From Paenibacillus sp. (lineage in GTDB: Bacteria; Bacillota; Bacilli; Paenibacillales; Paenibacillaceae), in the NCBI GenBank assembly GCA_031254035.1, contig JAIRVF010000057.1, forward strand, positions 1-64,000: a stretch of DNA of 64,000 nt, read 5' to 3'. Each line of letters opens with the position of its first letter. Position 1 is the first letter of the stretch. This document shows positions 41,304 to 49,912 of the stretch, in pieces. The notes under the pieces were generated by a model, which saw only the letters and a program-made list of their open reading frames with translations, was not told where the DNA came from and made no database searches. The position numbers were made by a program, and so were the translations under genes.

Positions 41304-41337
41304 AAAAAACAAGCACCGATGTAGTCGATGCTTGTTT
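41304..41337 (-). terminator. Rho-independent terminator
   Basis: AACAAGCA and TGCTTGTT pair and, on the minus strand, end in TTTTTT. It closes the DUF1657 gene. Confidence 0.75.
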
Positions 41338-41377
41338 CTTAAGCCATGTCTTGTATGTAACAAGACCTTTGCTATAA

Positions 41378-41584
41378 TTAAAATCCTTTGTATTGCGGTT
41401 CTTCGTTTTCCAGCTGCTGAACTCTGTTCTCCACCTGCTGCACGATTTGTTGCGTTTGTTGTGCGCAATCGGTAAACAGGTTTTTAGCCTCTTGGTTTTG
41501 CGTGCTGAGCGCAAATGTCTCCAAGTTGGCTTGACAACTTTTCAGAGAAGCGAGAGTCGTTTTAACCTGAGACGCTACTGTCAT
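41378..41584 (-). CDS. DUF1657 protein
   Basis: A 68-residue helical protein; ATG at 41584 follows AAAGGAGG. The DUF1657 pattern is clear (VKTTLASLKSCQANLETFAL, EAKNLFTDCAQQTQQIV). The same domain forms the C-terminus of the divergent 2Duf protein (KKCQADLEMFSLSTNWPEAK). In spoVA2mob operons, which raise spore wet-heat resistance in some bacilli, small DUF1657 proteins accompany 2Duf. It lies head-to-head with the 2Duf-spoVAC-spoVAD operon, 127 bases apart. Confidence 0.85.
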   Translation of the reverse strand: MTVASQVKTTLASLKSCQANLETFALSTQNQEAKNLFTDCAQQTQQIVQQVENRVQQLENEEPQYKGF

Positions 41585-41710
41585 ATCGGTTCCCACCTCC
41601 TTTGCAGTAAGTACAAATCATAATCTAACCTACATTCAAAGAAAAAATTCATAAAAATGTGATGTAAAGTAAATAATTTGGTTATTCAGATTGAAATGGA
41701 GGTTATGCAA

Positions 41711-42571
41711 ATGCCGGAATGGGTCGAGGTCATTACCCGTACGTTGACAGCAGTCGTCGTTTTGTTCGCGCTTACGCGATTGCTTGGTAAAAGGCAAATA
41801 TCCCAATTGTCCTTCTTCGAATATATAACAGGCATCACGATCGGTGACCTGGCTGCGACGATTTCGCTGGACGTCAAAGGAACATGGTATTTAGGGATTA
41901 TTTCCTTATCTGTATGGGTGCTTGTATCTCTCGGCATTGAATTTCTTCAGCTTAAGAGCAAAAAAGCCCGAGACTTTATCGACAGCAAAAGCACCGTTCT
42001 TATTAAGGACGGGAAAATTCTTGAGGATAATCTCAAGAAGGAGCGCCTTACGAATGAAGAACTATTGGAGCAGCTGCGGGGTAAGGACGTATTCAAAGCA
42101 TCCGAGGTGGAATTTGCCGTCATGGAGCCAAACGGCGACGTCAACGTGCTGCTCAAAAAAGAAAATCAACCTCTTACACCCTCACATCTTGGCATCAAAG
42201 TTGGTCCTGAATCAGAGCCGCAAACGGTCATCTTGGATGGAAAATTGATGGATGAACCACTGGCGACCCGCGGATTGAACCGGAAATGGATTCATACGGA
42301 GCTGGAGAAGCTCGGGGTTTTGCTGGAAAACGTTTATGTTGGTCAAGTGGATGCCTACGGACAATTGTACGTCGACTTGTATGACGACCAGATCAAGGTG
42401 CCGGAGCCGCAGCAGAAAGCGACGCTATATGCCGATTTGAAGAAATGCCAGGCAGATCTTGAAATGTTCAGTTTGTCCACAAACTGGCCTGAAGCCAAAA
42501 CCATGTATGAGCAGTGTTCCATTCCGCTCGAGCAGGTCATCTCGGACGTCAAACCGTTATTAACCCAATAG
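41711..42571 (+). CDS. 2Duf protein (DUF421 plus DUF1657), YetF-like
   Basis: A 286-residue protein; ATG at 41711 follows TGGAGG at 8 bases. Residues 1-75 have three membrane helices with the DUF421 blocks TRLLGKRQISQLSFFEYITG and TIGDLAA. Residues 80-215 are the soluble part of DUF421/YetF (VLIKDGKIL, NVYVGQVDAYGQLYVDLY). Residues 225-285 are a DUF1657 domain. This fusion matches 2Duf, the inner-membrane spore protein linked in other species to wet-heat resistance. spoVAC starts 16 bases downstream. Confidence 0.85.
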   Translation: MPEWVEVITRTLTAVVVLFALTRLLGKRQISQLSFFEYITGITIGDLAATISLDVKGTWYLGIISLSVWVLVSLGIEFLQLKSKKARDFIDSKSTVLIKDGKILEDNLKKERLTNEELLEQLRGKDVFKASEVEFAVMEPNGDVNVLLKKENQPLTPSHLGIKVGPESEPQTVILDGKLMDEPLATRGLNRKWIHTELEKLGVLLENVYVGQVDAYGQLYVDLYDDQIKVPEPQQKATLYADLKKCQADLEMFSLSTNWPEAKTMYEQCSIPLEQVISDVKPLLTQ

Positions 42572-42586
42572 GAGGGCTTTACGTTT

Positions 42587-43069
42587 ATGGTCAGCCAAAA
42601 GAAAAAAAAGCTTACCCCTGTGATGCAGCAATATCAAGAGCTCGCTAAAAAGCGCGAGCCAAGCAAATTTAGTTTCAAAAATCTGTACAGAGCTTTTCTC
42701 GCCGGTGGACTTATTTGCCTCCTAGGACAAGCCGTGCAGCAATTGTTCGTTCATTTCGGGGGTTTTAGCGTAAAGGAAGCTGCCAGTCCAACCGTTGGTG
42801 TTTTGGTGCTGATCTCGGTTATCCTGACCAGCCTTGGGGTATACGATAAGATTTCCCAATGGGCCGGAGCAGGATCAGCCGTGCCGGTAACCGGATTTGC
42901 CAACGCCATGGCCTCCGCAGCTATCGAATACCGCAGAGATGGCCTCGTGCTGGGATTGGGCGGGAGCCTCTTCAAGGTCGCAGGTCCGGTCATTGTATTC
43001 GGCACAGTCGCAGCGTTTGCCGTCGGCGTCGCTCATATCATTATTGACCCCAACATTGTAGGAGGTTGA
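42587..43069 (+). CDS. spoVAC: stage V sporulation protein AC
   Basis: A 160-residue protein with a basic N-terminus and four membrane helices. SpoVAC is part of the dipicolinic acid channel of the spore inner membrane, and the B. subtilis protein behaves as a mechanosensitive channel. Family features: PVMQQYQELAKKREP, FLAGGLICLLGQAVQQLF, VPVTGFANAMASAAIEYRRD and GLVLGLGGSLFKVAGPVIVF. It is the second gene of the 2Duf-spoVAC-spoVAD operon. Confidence 0.93.
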   Translation: MVSQKKKKLTPVMQQYQELAKKREPSKFSFKNLYRAFLAGGLICLLGQAVQQLFVHFGGFSVKEAASPTVGVLVLISVILTSLGVYDKISQWAGAGSAVPVTGFANAMASAAIEYRRDGLVLGLGGSLFKVAGPVIVFGTVAAFAVGVAHIIIDPNIVGG

Positions 43070-43076
43070 ACCGCTT

Positions 43077-44087
43077 ATGCTGAAAGGCCATCAAAGCTGG
43101 CAGTTTGAAAACAAACCTACCATCCTCTCCACCTATACGACGGTCGGCCCCTTTGAAGGACAAGGCCCACTGGCCGAAGACTTCGATACTGTACATGCGG
43201 ATACATATCTCGGGCAGGACACCTGGGAAAAAGCTGAGAGGACGTTGCTTGAGGAAGCAACCAAATTGGCAATCCAGCATGCCGGGTTGACCGAAGGCCA
43301 GATCCAGTTCCATTTTGGCGGCGATCTGATGAACCAAATTGTCTCCAGCAGCTTTGCTGCCCGCACACTGGAGATACCGTATTTAGGCCTGTTCGGTGCC
43401 TGCTCCACATCGATGGAAAGTCTCGCCCTGGCTGCCTATATCGTCAATTCCGGCGGGGCAAAACATACGCTGGCTGCAACCTGCAGCCATAACTCAAGTG
43501 TGGAGAAGCAGTTCAGGTATCCGACGGAATATGGCTCGCAGAAACCCCCAACTTCCCAGTTCACAGTAACCGGGGCAGGGGCGGCCGTATTAGGCCAAAG
43601 CGGGAACGGACCGTACGTTACCTCCGCCACGATCGGACGGGTTGTAGATATGGGCATTACGGACCCGTTTAATATGGGCGCTGCAATGGCGCCCGCAGCG
43701 GTAGATACGATACAGGCCCATTTCCGGGATCTTCAGATTGAACCCGGCTATTACGATCTAATTGTCACTGGGGACTTGTCGAAGGTCGGATATGAAATTG
43801 CTAGCGACCTGTTCAAAAAGCATAATATACCGATGGAGCAAACGACGTTTTCCGATTGTGGCATGATGATCTACGATTACGATAAACAAAACGTTCAAGC
43901 TGGGGCGAGTGGTTGTGCGTGCTCTGCGGTTGTTACTTATGGCCATCTGCTGAACCGGATGCGCCGGGGCGAGCTGAATCGAATTTTGGTCGTGGCTACT
44001 GGCGCGCTGCTTTCCCCGCTAACATACCAGCAAAACGAATCGATCCCCGGTATCGCCCATGCGGTATCGATCGAACGCGAAAAATAA
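43077..44087 (+). CDS. spoVAD: stage V sporulation protein AD
   Basis: A 336-residue protein with thiolase fold that binds dipicolinic acid and helps load it into spores. Motifs: GHQSWQFENKPTI, FGACSTSMESLALAAY, ATCSHNSSVEKQFRYPTEYG, DMGITDPFNMGAAMAPAA and QAGASGCACSAVV. The length matches the family. It starts 8 bases after spoVAC. The usual next gene, spoVAEb, is absent: a terminator follows at 44154-44194. Confidence 0.94.
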   Translation: MLKGHQSWQFENKPTILSTYTTVGPFEGQGPLAEDFDTVHADTYLGQDTWEKAERTLLEEATKLAIQHAGLTEGQIQFHFGGDLMNQIVSSSFAARTLEIPYLGLFGACSTSMESLALAAYIVNSGGAKHTLAATCSHNSSVEKQFRYPTEYGSQKPPTSQFTVTGAGAAVLGQSGNGPYVTSATIGRVVDMGITDPFNMGAAMAPAAVDTIQAHFRDLQIEPGYYDLIVTGDLSKVGYEIASDLFKKHNIPMEQTTFSDCGMMIYDYDKQNVQAGASGCACSAVVTYGHLLNRMRRGELNRILVVATGALLSPLTYQQNESIPGIAHAVSIEREK

Positions 44088-44153
44088 AATACCCCACAGG
44101 ATATAAGGATGTAGGCTTCGTGAAGTTTATACTTCTTTCTTATATCTAAAACA

Positions 44154-44194
44154 ATGCGGCTGTACCCGGCTTCGGTTGGATACGGCTGTTTTTT
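44154..44194 (+). terminator. Rho-independent terminator
   Basis: GGCTGTA and TACGGCT pair (two G-T pairs) with an inner CCGGC-TTCG-GTTGG stem, then seven T. It ends the spoVA-type operon after spoVAD. Confidence 0.65.
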
Positions 44195-44324
44195 TGCCGA
44201 TTCTTAAAACAGCATTAAAATTTCCGACTCACAATTAATTTCTTCTTAAGGAATATTGCCGCCGAATCTGGTAAAGTGATACGCATAAGTGTTATTGTTT
44301 ATATTAAAGGAGGAGTTAGGTTTC

Positions 44325-45425
44325 ATGTCAGACAAAGAAAGAGACACGTTAAATGAAGAAGGCCTTCCAACTGAAGAACAAACAGGGGTAAATGAAGGAC
44401 AAGAAGATCCTGCTAAGACAGAGAAGAAAACTCCGGCACCTGCCACTCCAGCAGGCTCTAATGCCGCTGTACCGCCAACACCGGCACCTGCTTCGGGAAA
44501 TAAGTTGTGGATGGGTATCGCTTTGGTACTTGCCGTCGTGCTGGTTGTCGTATTGATTAAACCTCCATTCGCCAAAGGAGGCAGCAACGAAGCGGTTGCT
44601 ACGGTCAACGGTGAGAAAGTAACAAAGGACAAGCTTTATGACGCCCTCGTCAAAGACGGCGGCATGCAAACACTCGATGGCATAATTACTGAAACGCTGG
44701 TGGACCAGGAAGTCGCGAAAAAAGGAATTAAAATCACGGAATCCGACATCGACAAAGAAATGGATTCTATCAAGAAACACTATAGCTCCGATGAAGAATT
44801 TAAAACTGCGCTCGCTCAAAACGGTATGACTGAACAAGTACTTAAAGAACAAATGCACATGCAAGTAAAATTGCGCAAGCTGCTTGAGCCAGATGTAAAA
44901 GTCTCGGATGAAGACATAAAGAAATTTTTTGATGAGAACAAAGCTTCCTTCGATACACCTGAAGAAGTTAAAGCTTCCCATATTCTAGTTGCTACCAAGG
45001 AAGAAGCCGATGATATCCTAAAGCAGTTAAAGAACGGTGCGGATTTCGCAACGCTTGCCAAGGAAAAATCGAAGGATCCGGGATCCCAGCCTAAAGGTGG
45101 CGATCTTGGGTACTTCCCTCGCGGCAAAATGTACAAGGAATTCGAAGATGCTGCATTTAAGCTGAAGGACAACGAACTGAGTGACGTTGTTAAAACGGAC
45201 GCAGGCTACCATATCATTAAGAAAACTGGTTATAAAGAGGCTCATACCGCCACTTTTGACGAGAAGAAAGCAGAAATCAAGGATCAGCTGATCTATCAAG
45301 CTATCATGCAGAAAGCTCCAACATGGCTTGCTGATGTGAAGGCAAAATCCAAAATTACGAACAGCCTGGAAGACGCTGAGAAGAAAAAAGAAGCTGATGC
45401 CAGCAAAACAGACAGCAAAAAATAA
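44325..45425 (+). CDS. PrsA-like membrane-anchored peptidyl-prolyl isomerase
   Basis: A 366-residue protein; ATG at 44325 follows AAAGGAGG. Acidic, Pro-rich cytoplasmic tail (about 1-60), one membrane helix (about 62-82), SurA_N-like chaperone region (ATVNGEKVTKDKLYDALV), and a parvulin domain near residues 210-305 (VKASHILVATKEEADDILKQ, SKDPGSQPKGGDLGYFPRGK, TDAGYHIIKKTGY). It folds exported proteins at the membrane-wall interface. It is not a lipoprotein, unlike PrsA, but a type II anchored form. The C-tail is lysine/aspartate rich. Confidence 0.9.
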   Translation: MSDKERDTLNEEGLPTEEQTGVNEGQEDPAKTEKKTPAPATPAGSNAAVPPTPAPASGNKLWMGIALVLAVVLVVVLIKPPFAKGGSNEAVATVNGEKVTKDKLYDALVKDGGMQTLDGIITETLVDQEVAKKGIKITESDIDKEMDSIKKHYSSDEEFKTALAQNGMTEQVLKEQMHMQVKLRKLLEPDVKVSDEDIKKFFDENKASFDTPEEVKASHILVATKEEADDILKQLKNGADFATLAKEKSKDPGSQPKGGDLGYFPRGKMYKEFEDAAFKLKDNELSDVVKTDAGYHIIKKTGYKEAHTATFDEKKAEIKDQLIYQAIMQKAPTWLADVKAKSKITNSLEDAEKKKEADASKTDSKK

Positions 45426-45435
45426 TCAATTGATG

Positions 45436-45475
45436 AAAAAAAGGATGCGCCTACAAGGGTACATCCTTTTTTTTC
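45436..45475. terminator. bidirectional terminator
   Basis: AAAAAAAGGATG and CATCCTTTTTTT pair, between the convergent foldase and dehydrogenase genes. Confidence 0.85.
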
Positions 45476-45483
45476 ATCTTGAG

Positions 45484-46908
45484 TTATAGTCCTAGCGAGA
45501 TATATTTGATCTCCAAATATTCTTCTATGCCGAAATGACCGCCCTCACGCCCCAGTCCGCTCTGCTTGAAGCCGCCAAAAGGAGCTTGTGCCGTGGAAGG
45601 AAGCGGATCATTGACGCCGACAATGCCATATTCCAAAGTTTCCGCGGCATATAACGCCTCGCTAATTCGTTCCGTGAACACGTAGGCGGCAAGACCATAC
45701 GGGCTATGATTTGCCCGCATGACCGCTTCTTCCAACGTGCGGAACGTGGTGATCGGAGCCAATGGCCCAAATGTCTCTAGGGCCATACATTCCATCTCAT
45801 CAGTGGCATTCATGATGACCGTAGGCTGCATAAAGTGTCCTTGGGCATCCTGCAGAGCTTCCCCTCCTGTCAGAATCTGACCGCCTTTGGACTTTGCATC
45901 CTCGATCTGGCACAGCACCTTTTCAACGGCTCCTGCATTGATCAACGGGCCGATGACCACGCCTTCATCCATGCCGTTGCCTACCTTCAGCTGCGCCGTG
46001 CGCTGCGCAGCAAGTTTGGCAAACTCCTCCGCGATGGTTTCCTCAACGTAAACCCGGTTGGTGCATACACAAGTTTGTCCTCCGTTGCGAAACTTTGAGA
46101 CGATGAACCCTTCGACCGCTTTGTCCAGATCGCAATTCGCGGTAACGATATACGGCGCATGACCGCCGAGCTCCAAGGAAATCTTTTTAACCGTTGCTGC
46201 AGCACCCTGCATCAGTTTTTTGCCCACAGCCGTCGATCCAGTAAAAGAAATCTTCCGGACGCGCTCATCCCATTGCCATGCCTCGGCGATGGGAACCGCA
46301 TCTCCGGTTACCAAATTGATAACGCCCGCGGGAATTCCCGCCTGTTCGGCAAGCTCTGCCAGCTTCAAAGCCGTGAACGGCGTTTCCTCCGACGGCTTCA
46401 AAACGACCGTACATCCTGCAGCGAGCGCTGGGGCCACTTTACGTGTAATCATCGATGCCGGAAAGTTCCAGGGCGTGATTGCCGCGATGACGCCAACCGG
46501 CTGCTTTTGCACCCATATTCTTTTATTCGGGGAAGATGCCGGAATAGTCTGCCCATACACCCGTTTGCCTTCCTCCGCATACCACGAGATGAAACTGTTC
46601 GCATAGGCGATTTCTCCGACCGCCTCCTTCAGCGGCTTGCCTTGTTCCATCGTCATGATTTCGGCAAGTTCCCGCGTATGTTCCCCGATCAATGCATGCC
46701 ATTTCATCATTAATCCTGCACGATCGTTCGCTGTCAGCGCCGACCAGGATTTCAGCGCCGCATGTGCCGCATCCACCGCTTCAGTCGCTTCCTCAGCACC
46801 GCCATTAGGAATGAAGCCGATGACCTCCAGCGTAGCTGGATTTTTTACCTCAAGCTTTTCCGCGCTGCTTCTCCATTCGCCGTTAATATACATTTTCTGA
46901 ATATACAT
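45484..46908 (-). CDS. gabD: NAD(P)-dependent aldehyde dehydrogenase, succinate-semialdehyde type
   Basis: A 474-residue enzyme oxidising an aldehyde to acid, most like succinate-semialdehyde dehydrogenase. Active-site Glu in SLELGGHAPYIV and Cys in NGGQTCVCTNR; cofactor motifs TPWNFPASMITRK and FTGSTAVGKKLM; C-terminal GGFKQSGLGREGG. A second Cys two residues after the nucleophile (TCVC) is a known redox-switch feature of GabD. No gabT is next to it, so the pathway is inferred and other semialdehydes are possible. Confidence 0.82.
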   Translation of the reverse strand: MYIQKMYINGEWRSSAEKLEVKNPATLEVIGFIPNGGAEEATEAVDAAHAALKSWSALTANDRAGLMMKWHALIGEHTRELAEIMTMEQGKPLKEAVGEIAYANSFISWYAEEGKRVYGQTIPASSPNKRIWVQKQPVGVIAAITPWNFPASMITRKVAPALAAGCTVVLKPSEETPFTALKLAELAEQAGIPAGVINLVTGDAVPIAEAWQWDERVRKISFTGSTAVGKKLMQGAAATVKKISLELGGHAPYIVTANCDLDKAVEGFIVSKFRNGGQTCVCTNRVYVEETIAEEFAKLAAQRTAQLKVGNGMDEGVVIGPLINAGAVEKVLCQIEDAKSKGGQILTGGEALQDAQGHFMQPTVIMNATDEMECMALETFGPLAPITTFRTLEEAVMRANHSPYGLAAYVFTERISEALYAAETLEYGIVGVNDPLPSTAQAPFGGFKQSGLGREGGHFGIEEYLEIKYISLGL

Positions 46909-46942
46909 TCAAAAGCATCCCCTTTTCCGTTCTTATCTAAAG

Positions 46943-46969
46943 AAAAGCCCTCTGGTATCAATCCAGAGA
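46943..46969 (-). terminator. Rho-independent terminator
   Basis: CTCTGG and CCAGAG pair on a 7-nt loop; on the minus strand GGGCTTTTC follows. It ends the MFS gene at 47006-48265. Confidence 0.6.
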
Positions 46970-47005
46970 GCATGAATATCATTTCTATACTATTATAACG
47001 TCGTA

Positions 47006-48265
47006 TTAGGCATCCCTCAAAATTCTCCGTCCCAAGGTCAAGGTCACCACGATCATGGCGATCCCAACGATCACCTGCATCCCATAAACCTGTGTCCATA
47101 CTGGCCACTGCTCAATCTTCTCATGAATATTGCCGCCAATCAGCGGTCCGAAGAAAGCAGCAACCCCTGTAATCGCCGCATACATTGCCATGTACATCGG
47201 GCGTTCGCCTTTGGGCGTATCGCCGATCATGAAGTTGAAGGCCAACTGGTTAAAGCCCCCGACGCCAATACCAAACACGATATGGGCAGCGAACAGCACA
47301 AGCAGCATCGGCAGCACGGACAAAAGTCCCCAAAGCAAGCAGGATAACGCTATAATCGGCAGCGTCCAGAACAACAAGCGCCGGTTGCTGTATCGCGCAT
47401 TCAGATTGCCCCAAATATAGAAGCTGCCCATCATAAAGACGGTTTGGGCGACGTTCAGCAGCGACAGCGTCTGATAGTTGATGTCTAGCAACTGCAGCAT
47501 CACATAGGAGTAAAGCGGCACCACCAAATTTTGCAATAACAGAAAACCGCCCAAAAACAAGGTCGCCTTGAGGAATGCACGATCCTTCAGCGGCTTTTTC
47601 AACATCGGGATAAATCGGCTTTCCGATGAGCGCTCAAACGGCATATCCGGGTAAAAGAGAAATAATATAATATTTGCGGCGATACAAATCCACACGATGA
47701 TATACAGGATCAAAAACCCCCTACCGCCGGGTTCATGGTCCAAAATGATTCCGCCCGCATACATGACAATCGTTCCCAAGGCATTCAACAGTGTGTTGCG
47801 GATACCGAAATATCGTCCCCTGACGCGGGACGGAACGATATCGCTTATCAGCGAATTCCAAAGAATACCCCCAACCGTGTTAAACATGAAAGCAAGTGTA
47901 TACAAAACGATAAACGCCGTAACCCAATACGGTCTAGGGAATAAAAAGGGGATCAATCCCGTACTCCCCCACAAAATCCGGTGAAACGCAACAAACACCA
48001 CAAGAGGCCACTTCCGGCTTCGCAGCCGTTGAATCAGAAAAGCAGCAAAAAGCTGGGCGATATTCACGAAAGTGGTAATCGCCAGGACGAACCCCAGCTG
48101 GCTGGTGTTCGCTCCGAGGTACAGCAGGAACCCCGTTAGAAATTGCCCCCCAAGCAGCGTCTGGAACATGACAGCGGGAATGCCCTCCATCGTCGCGATT
48201 CTCAGATTTTTCCGCTGAACCGATCGCTTGCGGGGGTACCGCTGCCTCGTTCTTAAAGAAATCAT
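47006..48265 (-). CDS. MFS transporter
   Basis: A 419-residue protein with about 12 membrane helices; ATG at 48265 follows AAAGGAG. The basic N-terminal tail (RQRYPRKRSVQRKNLR) precedes helix 1. Typical MFS features include IVPSRVRGRYFGIRNTLLNA in the central loop and a NFMIGDTPKGERPMYMAMYA block. It belongs to the broad transporter group without a known substrate in Bacillales. It has no obvious partner gene. Confidence 0.8.
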   Translation of the reverse strand: MISLRTRQRYPRKRSVQRKNLRIATMEGIPAVMFQTLLGGQFLTGFLLYLGANTSQLGFVLAITTFVNIAQLFAAFLIQRLRSRKWPLVVFVAFHRILWGSTGLIPFLFPRPYWVTAFIVLYTLAFMFNTVGGILWNSLISDIVPSRVRGRYFGIRNTLLNALGTIVMYAGGIILDHEPGGRGFLILYIIVWICIAANIILFLFYPDMPFERSSESRFIPMLKKPLKDRAFLKATLFLGGFLLLQNLVVPLYSYVMLQLLDINYQTLSLLNVAQTVFMMGSFYIWGNLNARYSNRRLLFWTLPIIALSCLLWGLLSVLPMLLVLFAAHIVFGIGVGGFNQLAFNFMIGDTPKGERPMYMAMYAAITGVAAFFGPLIGGNIHEKIEQWPVWTQVYGMQVIVGIAMIVVTLTLGRRILRDA

Positions 48266-48699
48266 GATGTACTCTCCTTTGAGGCTCCAGTTTGGTGAAT
48301 ACAGATCCAAAAAAATCACATATGAATTTGCCGATTTTTTCTTATCTTTGCTCCTCATTCTACTCACAAAGATAGCCAAGTCAATATGCTTTAGGAAGCC
48401 TGAAATCACAAAAATATTTGTGGGAGTTCACGTAGAAATGCTTCACCGAAAACGTTATATTTTAAGGTCATGGACACTATTTAAAAGTACCCGCACATAC
48501 AAAATAACCCCACAAAGAGTATCGGAAAGAAGTCCAACATCTCTCAAAGAGGGGCGCTTTTGCGGAGCAAAAGTACGGAGTGGAGCCTATGCTTCGTTGC
48601 TTATTCCAAATACTTTGCGGAGACCCCAAAAAAACTAACAAATCATAAAACGAGACTCGCACATAGGCTCCGCCTCGTTTTGATGTGATTCCGTTATGT
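48266..48699. other. intergenic region with an inverted repeat
   Basis: No gene is supported. GGAGCCTATG (48583-48592) and CATAGGCTCC (48662-48671) are inverted copies about 70 bases apart, and CTCTCAAAGAG forms a small palindrome near 48540. It may be another degenerate MITE-like element, since TATGCTTCG also occurs inside families A and B. Confidence 0.4.
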
Positions 48700-49545
48700 T
48701 TAGTCCTCAAGAATTCCCGCTACAGGCGTCACTCCGAATGCCTCGGCCAGATCGGAAAGCTCCCGGTCGGTGATCGCCTGCTTGATGCTGTGTCCGGCTG
48801 TAAGCATGTAGACCTGTGCCGCCTTCTCCACCGTCTCAATCAGTCCGAAGGCATCATCTATCGTAGATCCGCTTCCGAAGATACCGTGATGCGGCCAAAT
48901 GACCACCCGTCCGCTTTTCATCTTATCCGCGGTTTTCCGGCCGATTTCCGCGCTGCCCGGAACCATCCAAGGTAAAACGCCCACCCCTTCGGGAAACACC
49001 ACAATGCATTCGGTGCACATCTGCCAAAGTGTTTTTGTGAATTTTTTCTCATCTAAATCATGAACAAACGTCATAGCGATCACATTCGTGGCATGGTTGT
49101 GGATGACGACCCGGTGGCTGGGATCTATTCTTAGCCGTTCGATATGGCTCATGAAATGCGAAGCAAGCTCGCTTGTCGGCAAGGTATCGCCCTTAAACCC
49201 CCAAAGCACTTCGACATGTTCTCCACTCGCCATCACACGAATGACGCCCAAATTTGTTTCCGGATCGGTTATGACATTTCTGAAGTATTTGCCGGATCCC
49301 GTCACTACAAAGATTTTGCCAGCAAGTTCGGGAACAGGAAAGGACAATGTAATTATGCGTCCGTTCCCGTTCAAATTTATATAAGGAGCGACCTCCGCCT
49401 CATCCAGAATTCGACTTATATTTCCGCCATTGCGCTCATCCCAACCAAACGTCCACATATGATACGTAATTTCCGCCATTTCTCGGATAAACGGGATATT
49501 AAGCGCCGGGAGATCACGGTTCAACCCTATAATCGATGTGCCCAC
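48700..49545 (-). CDS. rhaD: rhamnulose-1-phosphate aldolase
   Basis: A class II aldolase of 281 residues splitting L-rhamnulose 1-phosphate to dihydroxyacetone phosphate and L-lactaldehyde. Zinc ligands are in [14 protein letters not shown] and [10 protein letters not shown], with the [15 protein letters not shown] and [11 protein letters not shown] blocks of the RhaD family. The GTG start at 49545 follows AAGGAG at 9 bases. The other rhamnose genes (rhaA, rhaB, rhaM) are not in the window, so it is an orphan here. An inverted repeat upstream (49617-49654) is a candidate operator. Confidence 0.88.
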   Translation of the reverse strand: MGTSIIGLNRDLPALNIPFIREMAEITYHMWTFGWDERNGGNISRILDEAEVAPYINLNGNGRIITLSFPVPELAGKIFVVTGSGKYFRNVITDPETNLGVIRVMASGEHVEVLWGFKGDTLPTSELASHFMSHIERLRIDPSHRVVIHNHATNVIAMTFVHDLDEKKFTKTLWQMCTECIVVFPEGVGVLPWMVPGSAEIGRKTADKMKSGRVVIWPHHGIFGSGSTIDDAFGLIETVEKAAQVYMLTAGHSIKQAITDRELSDLAEAFGVTPVAGILED

Positions 49546-49616
49546 AGTAAGCCTCTCCTTTGATGTGATCTGTATTTTACACACTCATCGTACTCCGGTA
49601 TTTGTATATAGTCAAC

Positions 49617-49654
49617 ATAAACAAAGATATAAATATTGTTTTATTTTTGTTTAT
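49617..49654 (-). promoter_or_regulatory. candidate operator upstream of rhaD
   Basis: ATAAACAAA (49617-49625) and TTTGTTTAT (49646-49654) are a perfect 9-bp inverted repeat about 75 bases upstream of the rhaD start, in very AT-rich DNA. It could be bound by a DeoR- or LacI-type sugar regulator. Confidence 0.45.
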
Positions 49655-49744
49655 ATACTTTTTTGTCCGTTTTAAGATAAAGGAGAGAATTGTTACCATT
49701 TGATTTTTGATGTGCAGCTGAATTCCAGATGCAAAGCTCAAAGA

Positions 49745-49773
49745 TTGACATATATAGGGGTTTCCATTATATT
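49745..49773 (+). promoter_or_regulatory. SigA-type promoter of the 49913 gene
   Basis: TTGACA (49745-49750), 17 bases, TATATT (49768-49773). Transcription would start near 49780 and meet the hairpin at 49807-49856 before the gene. Confidence 0.6.
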
Positions 49774-49806
49774 ATTAACAATTCAATATGATCGGCTTAC
49801 GTAGAA

Positions 49807-49856
49807 GCACCCGTAAGAGAAGGCAATGCTGCCTTTCTTTTGTGGGTGTTTTTTTT
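49807..49856 (+). terminator. leader terminator (attenuator or end of a short RNA)
   Basis: CACCC...GGGTG with a long inner stem (AAGGCA-ATGC-TGCCTT) is followed by eight T. It lies 27-75 bases after the promoter at 49745 and 57 bases before the coding start at 49913. Confidence 0.75.
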
Positions 49857-49912
49857 CGCTCCGGATGTGTTTCTGCAGCTGATCATCCATTTTCGAGTAA
49901 AGGAGAATGTTC

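Noticed and set aside
44088..44153. Remnant of spoVAEb after spoVAD
   Set aside because: The only start (a GTG near 44119) gives 9 codons and no SpoVAE-like residues were seen.
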